From contig NZ_FUYF01000012.1 of assembly GCF_900167555.1 (NCBI RefSeq), positions 34,604-98,603 of the forward strand: a stretch of 64,000 bases of DNA, read 5' to 3'. The notes beneath the pieces were generated by a model, which was not told the origin of the DNA, did not search any database, and saw only the letters and a list, made by a program, of their open reading frames with translations. The position numbers were made by a program, and so were the translations under genes. Below are positions 60,709 through 64,000 of this stretch, piece by piece; the stretch's first letter is position 1, and each line of letters opens with the position of its first letter. The stretch is from Gemmiger formicilis (GTDB taxonomy: Bacteria; Bacillota; Clostridia; Oscillospirales; Ruminococcaceae).

Positions 60709-62079
60709 ATGAGGATCAATCGCACAAATCCGGAGCAGCCTGCGGCTCAGCCGGTGCAGAGTCATGCACCGCTCAAGGCGCAGACCGAGGTAAACGGCTT
60801 TGAACTGCCCGAGCAGGAAATCCCGAAGGAAAACCAGAAGGAACCCCCGAAGGCTGCAAAGCCGCCGAAGCCCAAAAAGGAAAAGCCCGCCAAGAAGCCC
60901 CGCCGCCAGCCGGTGGAGGAGGTCGAGGACGACGAGGAGAACGAGCAGCCCCGCCGCCGTTTCCCGTTTGGCTGCCTGATCGTGCTCATCATTCTGGCGC
61001 TGGTCGGCTTTGGCGGCTACAAGGTCAGCCAGTTCTACGCCGAGCTGGACGGCCAGAAAACGCTGGGCCCGACCCAGACCATCACCGTGCCCGAGGGCTC
61101 GTCCGTCGCCGGCATTGCGACCCAGCTCAAGGACGCCGGTGTCATCGAGTATGACTGGCTGTTCAAGCAGTACGTCAAGTACAGCGGCAAGGCCGGTGAG
61201 ATCCAGTACGGCGACTTTGAAGTCCAGTCCGGCATGGCCTACAACGACATCATCAAGGCGCTGTCCGTCGTGACCCGCCGTGCAACGGTGAACGTCACGA
61301 TTCCCGAGGGCACGACAGCCGTCGGTGTGGCGCAGATTTTCGTGGACGCGGGCCTTGTGGACGACGTGGACACCTTCCTGTCCTGCGCCAACGGCAGCGA
61401 CGGCACGGATTGGAGCAAGTACGATTTCTGGAACGCCATCCCCGACAATGACCGCCTGATGAAGTGCGAGGGCTACCTTTTCCCGGACACCTACAATCTC
61501 TATAAGGACGAGAGCGTCGCCTACTATGTGGATGCCCTCTACGGCGAGTTTGCGTCCAAGACCGCCGCTCTGGCCGACACGGTCGCCGCCAAGGGCACGA
61601 GCCTGGACGACGTGGTCAAGCTGGCCAGCTTCATTCAGGAGGAGGCCGGTTTGGAGAGCGAGGACGCCAGGGTCAGTGCCTGCTTCCACAACCGCCTGGA
61701 ATCCAGCGACCCGCAGTGGGCCGAGCACAAGCTGGAATCCAACGCCAGCAGCTATATCATGCAGGACAGCGAGAACAACTATCTGTGGAACTCCCCGACG
61801 GCGGAGTACTTCGGCTGGCCGGAGCAGGGCGCGATCCCCGATGACGTGCTGGCCCTGTACGACACCTACGCCATCAGCGGTCTGCCCGCAGGCCCCATCT
61901 CCTGCCCGGGCTACGCCGCCATGGAGGCCGCGCTGAACCCCGATGAGGAGTATATCAACGAGGGGTACTACTTCTTTGTCACGGGCCATCCCGGCACCGA
62001 TGTGGCAGGGCAGTACTTCTACGCCAAGACCGCCGACGAGCACTACCAGAACTGCGTCAAGGCCGGGTGGGCGTCGTAA
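60709..62079 (+). CDS. mltG: Endolytic murein transglycosylase MltG
   Basis: A 456-residue membrane-anchored enzyme that cuts nascent peptidoglycan. The cytoplasmic N-terminus (1-84) is Lys/Pro/Glu-rich and disordered. One membrane helix follows (85-105). The extracellular YceG domain has the catalytic Glu254 in KCEGYLFPDTYN and the LASFIQEEAGLES helix. AGGAGTCTCCC precedes the ATG. The cytoplasmic tail is longer than in Escherichia coli. Confidence 0.93.
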   Translation: MRINRTNPEQPAAQPVQSHAPLKAQTEVNGFELPEQEIPKENQKEPPKAAKPPKPKKEKPAKKPRRQPVEEVEDDEENEQPRRRFPFGCLIVLIILALVGFGGYKVSQFYAELDGQKTLGPTQTITVPEGSSVAGIATQLKDAGVIEYDWLFKQYVKYSGKAGEIQYGDFEVQSGMAYNDIIKALSVVTRRATVNVTIPEGTTAVGVAQIFVDAGLVDDVDTFLSCANGSDGTDWSKYDFWNAIPDNDRLMKCEGYLFPDTYNLYKDESVAYYVDALYGEFASKTAALADTVAAKGTSLDDVVKLASFIQEEAGLESEDARVSACFHNRLESSDPQWAEHKLESNASSYIMQDSENNYLWNSPTAEYFGWPEQGAIPDDVLALYDTYAISGLPAGPISCPGYAAMEAALNPDEEYINEGYYFFVTGHPGTDVAGQYFYAKTADEHYQNCVKAGWAS

Positions 62080-62095
62080 GCGCGCAAGCTGCCCT

Positions 62096-62181
62096 GTAGG
62101 GGCCGCACATGTGCGGCCCGCAACTTCCCGTGGAATGCTGTGCTTTGGCAAACACGCGGGCCGGGCATGCCCGGCCCCTAC
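62096..62181. repeat. Outward palindromic pair
   Basis: 62096-62121 (GTAGGGG, GGCCGCACATGTGCGGCC) and 62158-62181 (GGGCATGCCC, CCCTAC tail), 36 nt apart. Confidence 0.85.
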
Positions 62182-62217
62182 AGCACGGACCCACGGCACA
62201 CCACACATCAAATCCCC

Positions 62218-62246
62218 AAGCGCCCGCTTCCTACCGGGCGCTTTTT
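62218..62246 (+). terminator. mltG terminator
   Basis: Arms AAGCGCCCG (62218-62226) and CGGGCGCTT (62235-62243), followed by a T-run. Confidence 0.88.
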
Positions 62247-62268
62247 ACGCAAAACGGAGGAAATCACT

Positions 62269-63495
62269 ATGCTGCAACAGCCGGAACTGCTGGCCCCCGC
62301 GGGCAGCCTGGAAACGCTGAAATACGCCGTCATGTACGGCGCGGATGCCGTCTACTGCGCCCTGCCGGAATTTGGCATGCGCGCCGCACCCGTCAACCTG
62401 ACCGTGGGCGAACTGCACGAGGGCTGTATCTTTGCCCATGCCCGCGGCAAAAAGGTCTATCTGACGCTGAACACCCTGCCCACGAACGAGGAACTTTCCA
62501 AGCTGCCCCGGTACATTCAGGACGCCGCCGAGGCGGGCGTGGATGCGTTCATCATTGCCGACTTGGGTGTGCTGGCGCTGGCCAAAAAGTACGCCCCGCA
62601 GGTCGAGCGTCATGTCTCGACCCAGGCAGGCATCACGAACTATGAGGCCGCGAAGGTCTGCTACGAGCTGGGAGCCAAGCGCGTTGTGCTGGCCCGCGAA
62701 CTGCCCCTGACCGAGATCGCGCAGATCCGCGACAACTGCCCGCAGGATCTGGAGCTGGAGGCGTTCGTCCACGGCGCCATGTGCATGAGCGTGTCCGGGC
62801 GGTGCCTGCTGTCCAGCTACATGGCGGGCCGCAGCGGCAACCGCGGCGAGTGTGCCCAGCCCTGCCGCTGGAAGTACAGCCTGGTGGAGGAGCACCGCCC
62901 CGGTCAGTACATGGAGATCGGCGAGAGCGAGGACAACGGCAGCTACATCCTGAACGCCAATGACCTGTGCACTGCGCCGTTTATAGATTTGATTTGTAAA
63001 GCGGGCGTTGACTCGCTGAAGATCGAGGGCCGCGCCAAGACGTTCTATTACGTTGCATCTGTCGTCAGCGCCTACCGCCGCGCGCTGGATGCCTTCCTGG
63101 CGAACCCGTACAACGATAGCTTTGAGCTGCCCGACGACGTCATTGAGGAGCTGAACCGCACGAGCCACCGCCATTACTCGCCGGGATTCTACTTCGGCAA
63201 GGAGCAGGCCCAGCAGACCCCCAGCCACACCTATGTGCGCGACTGGGATTTCATCGGCACGGTGGACAGCTGGGAGAACGGCGTTGCCCACTGCACTCAG
63301 CGCGGCAAGTTCGCGGTGGGGGACAGCATCGAAATTTTGCAGCCCGACGGCAGCGTCGTCAAGCTGACGCCTGCGTGGATCGAGAACGCCGACGGCGAGC
63401 GCGTGGACGCCACCCCGCACCCGATGATGCAGTACACCATCCCCTGCGAGACGCCGCTGATGGCGTACAGCCTGATTCGGATGCAGAAGCAGTGA
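62269..63495 (+). CDS. U32 family peptidase / RNA hydroxylation protein
   Basis: A 408-residue protein. The TIM-barrel-like N-terminal half starts LLAPAGSLETLKYAVMYGADAVYC. The U32 signature is EAFVHGAMCMSVSGRC (about 165-180), with further cysteines in GNRGECAQPCRWKY that probably bind an iron-sulfur cluster. The C-terminal domain has GTVDSWENGVAH and QRGKFAVGD. Related proteins (TrhP/TrhO-type, RlhA) hydroxylate uridine in tRNA or rRNA rather than cut proteins. ATG 62269 follows CGGAGG. Confidence 0.9.
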   Translation: MLQQPELLAPAGSLETLKYAVMYGADAVYCALPEFGMRAAPVNLTVGELHEGCIFAHARGKKVYLTLNTLPTNEELSKLPRYIQDAAEAGVDAFIIADLGVLALAKKYAPQVERHVSTQAGITNYEAAKVCYELGAKRVVLARELPLTEIAQIRDNCPQDLELEAFVHGAMCMSVSGRCLLSSYMAGRSGNRGECAQPCRWKYSLVEEHRPGQYMEIGESEDNGSYILNANDLCTAPFIDLICKAGVDSLKIEGRAKTFYYVASVVSAYRRALDAFLANPYNDSFELPDDVIEELNRTSHRHYSPGFYFGKEQAQQTPSHTYVRDWDFIGTVDSWENGVAHCTQRGKFAVGDSIEILQPDGSVVKLTPAWIENADGERVDATPHPMMQYTIPCETPLMAYSLIRMQKQ

Positions 63496-63507
63496 TTGTA
63501 CTTTTGC

Positions 63508-63559
63508 CGGGGACGATGCTTGCATCGACCCGCGGGCAGATGCGAGCATCCGCCCCTAC
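63508..63559. repeat. Adjacent divergent palindromic units
   Basis: GGGGACGATGCTTGCATCGACCC (63508-63532) and CGGGCAGATGCGAGCATCCG... with CCCTAC tail (63533-63559). They lie side by side without a spacer. Confidence 0.65.
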
Positions 63560-63600
63560 AAAGCAGCTGCAAAAATAATAAAAAAATCTGCAAAAATCCC

Positions 63601-63629
63601 TTGACTTTTCTGTCGGCATCCCTTATAAT
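63601..63629 (+). promoter_or_regulatory. Promoter of tRNA-Asp-Thr-Trp operon
   Basis: TTGACT (63601-63606), 17-nt spacer, TATAAT (63624-63629). Confidence 0.88.
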
Positions 63630-63684
63630 AGTTCCTGCGCTGGTCGTGAGGTGCACGTCACACAACGCCGCGCAGGCTGGGTAT

Positions 63685-63761
63685 GGCCCGGTAGTTCAGT
63701 TGGTTAGAACGCTAGCCTGTCACGCTAGAGGTCGTCAGTTCGAGCCTGATTCGGGTCGCCA
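63685..63761 (+). tRNA. tRNA-Asp (GUC anticodon)
   Basis: A 77-nt cloverleaf with encoded CCA. The anticodon loop CTGTCAC sits between CTAGC and GCTAG. Confidence 0.95.
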
Positions 63762-63764
63762 TAC

Positions 63765-63840
<76 letters not shown>

Positions 63841-63845
63841 GCGCT

Positions 63846-63880
63846 GATGCCCACAGTGCAAGATACGCATTGTGGGCATC
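63846..63880 (+). other. Hairpin between tRNA-Thr and tRNA-Trp
   Basis: A 14-bp stem with one G-U pair: GATGCCCACAGTGC (63846-63859) with GCATTGTGGGCATC (63867-63880). No T-tract follows. It is likely a processing signal or a relic terminator inside the operon. Confidence 0.6.
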
Positions 63881-63888
63881 ATTAGTAT

Positions 63889-63964
63889 AGGGGCATAGCT
63901 CAGTTGGTAGAGCAGCGGTCTCCAAAACCGCGTGCCGAGGGTTCGAATCCTTCTACCCCTGCCA
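63889..63964 (+). tRNA. tRNA-Trp (CCA anticodon)
   Basis: A 76-nt cloverleaf with encoded 3' CCA. The anticodon loop CTCCAAA sits between GCGGT and ACCGC. The acceptor has one C-A mismatch. Confidence 0.94.
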
Positions 63965-64000
63965 AAAGCCGCTTATCTCGTTTGAGGTAAGCGGCTTTTT
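63964..64000 (+). terminator. Terminator of the tRNA operon
   Basis: Arms AAAAGCCGCTTATCTC (63964-63979) and GAGGTAAGCGGCTTTT (63984-63999), a 16-bp stem with one G-U; T-run reaches the window end. Confidence 0.9.

Overview
The window looks like a chromosome segment of a gut-type, GC-rich, low-GC-lineage Firmicute (Clostridia; most like Oscillospiraceae/Ruminococcaceae such as Gemmiger, Subdoligranulum or Faecalibacterium relatives). The evidence is the adjacent spoIVB and spo0A genes, T-rich intrinsic terminators, strong AGGAGG-type ribosome binding sites, a CIRCE operator, FMN and SAM-I riboswitches, ThyX instead of ThyA, a U32 peptidase and ECF vitamin transporters. The genus is an inference; the sequence alone does not prove it.

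Positions 1 to about 14,730 are the right-hand part of an integrative conjugative or mobilizable element with lower GC than the rest. In order it carries a YodL-domain protein (cut by the window start), a conserved element protein, a TTRAP-like protein, a BRO-N protein, a MobA relaxase and MobC with an oriT-like nested inverted repeat, an XRE repressor and a small HTH protein, a two-component system with an ABC exporter (RR-HK-ATPase-FtsX permease), a long leader with three successive terminator-like hairpins and a leader-peptide ORF, a Tn916-type sigma/HTH pair, a TnpW-like protein, and a large serine recombinase (TndX/TnpX type). It ends at the terminator of an intact tRNA-Leu gene.

From 14,739 the chromosomal part begins. 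It holds tRNA-Leu(UAG); a divergent rod-shaped RNA that looks like 6S RNA; YitT; spoIVB-spo0A with a perfect 0A box; a nucleotide-sugar dehydrogenase; tRNA-Phe and tRNA-Gly; an ECF operon (UPF0397 S component, double ATPase, EcfT); a GIY-YIG/DUF4357 protein; htpG under a tandem CIRCE-like operator; an esterase, a VanH-like D-2-hydroxyacid dehydrogenase and a YkgJ-type protein; a DnaJ-DUF5685-zinc-ribbon operon; an acyltransferase; RlmD-like methyltransferase behind an AraC regulator; and galK.

The second half is metabolic and housekeeping. CoaX and coaBC diverge from interlocked promoters. Then come asnB, guaA, a P1 peptidase, a GCS2-type glutamate-cysteine ligase operon, an MscS channel, an FMN riboswitch with ribU, a SAM-I riboswitch with metK, recD2, an mreB-like gene, pcrA-thyX-tmk, a GNAT protein, mltG, a U32 protein and a tRNA-Asp-Thr-Trp operon. 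RibU (49,032) probably uses a shared ECF module. The one at 20,981-23,525 is the only candidate in view.

The intergenic gaps from 23.6 kb onward are filled with about 39 short palindromic units that share GTAGGG/CCCTAC tails but have interchangeable cores, often arranged in fixed-spacing pairs. A second, longer interspersed family is also present. Neither was seen inside the mobile element. This repeat system is the most unusual feature of the window.
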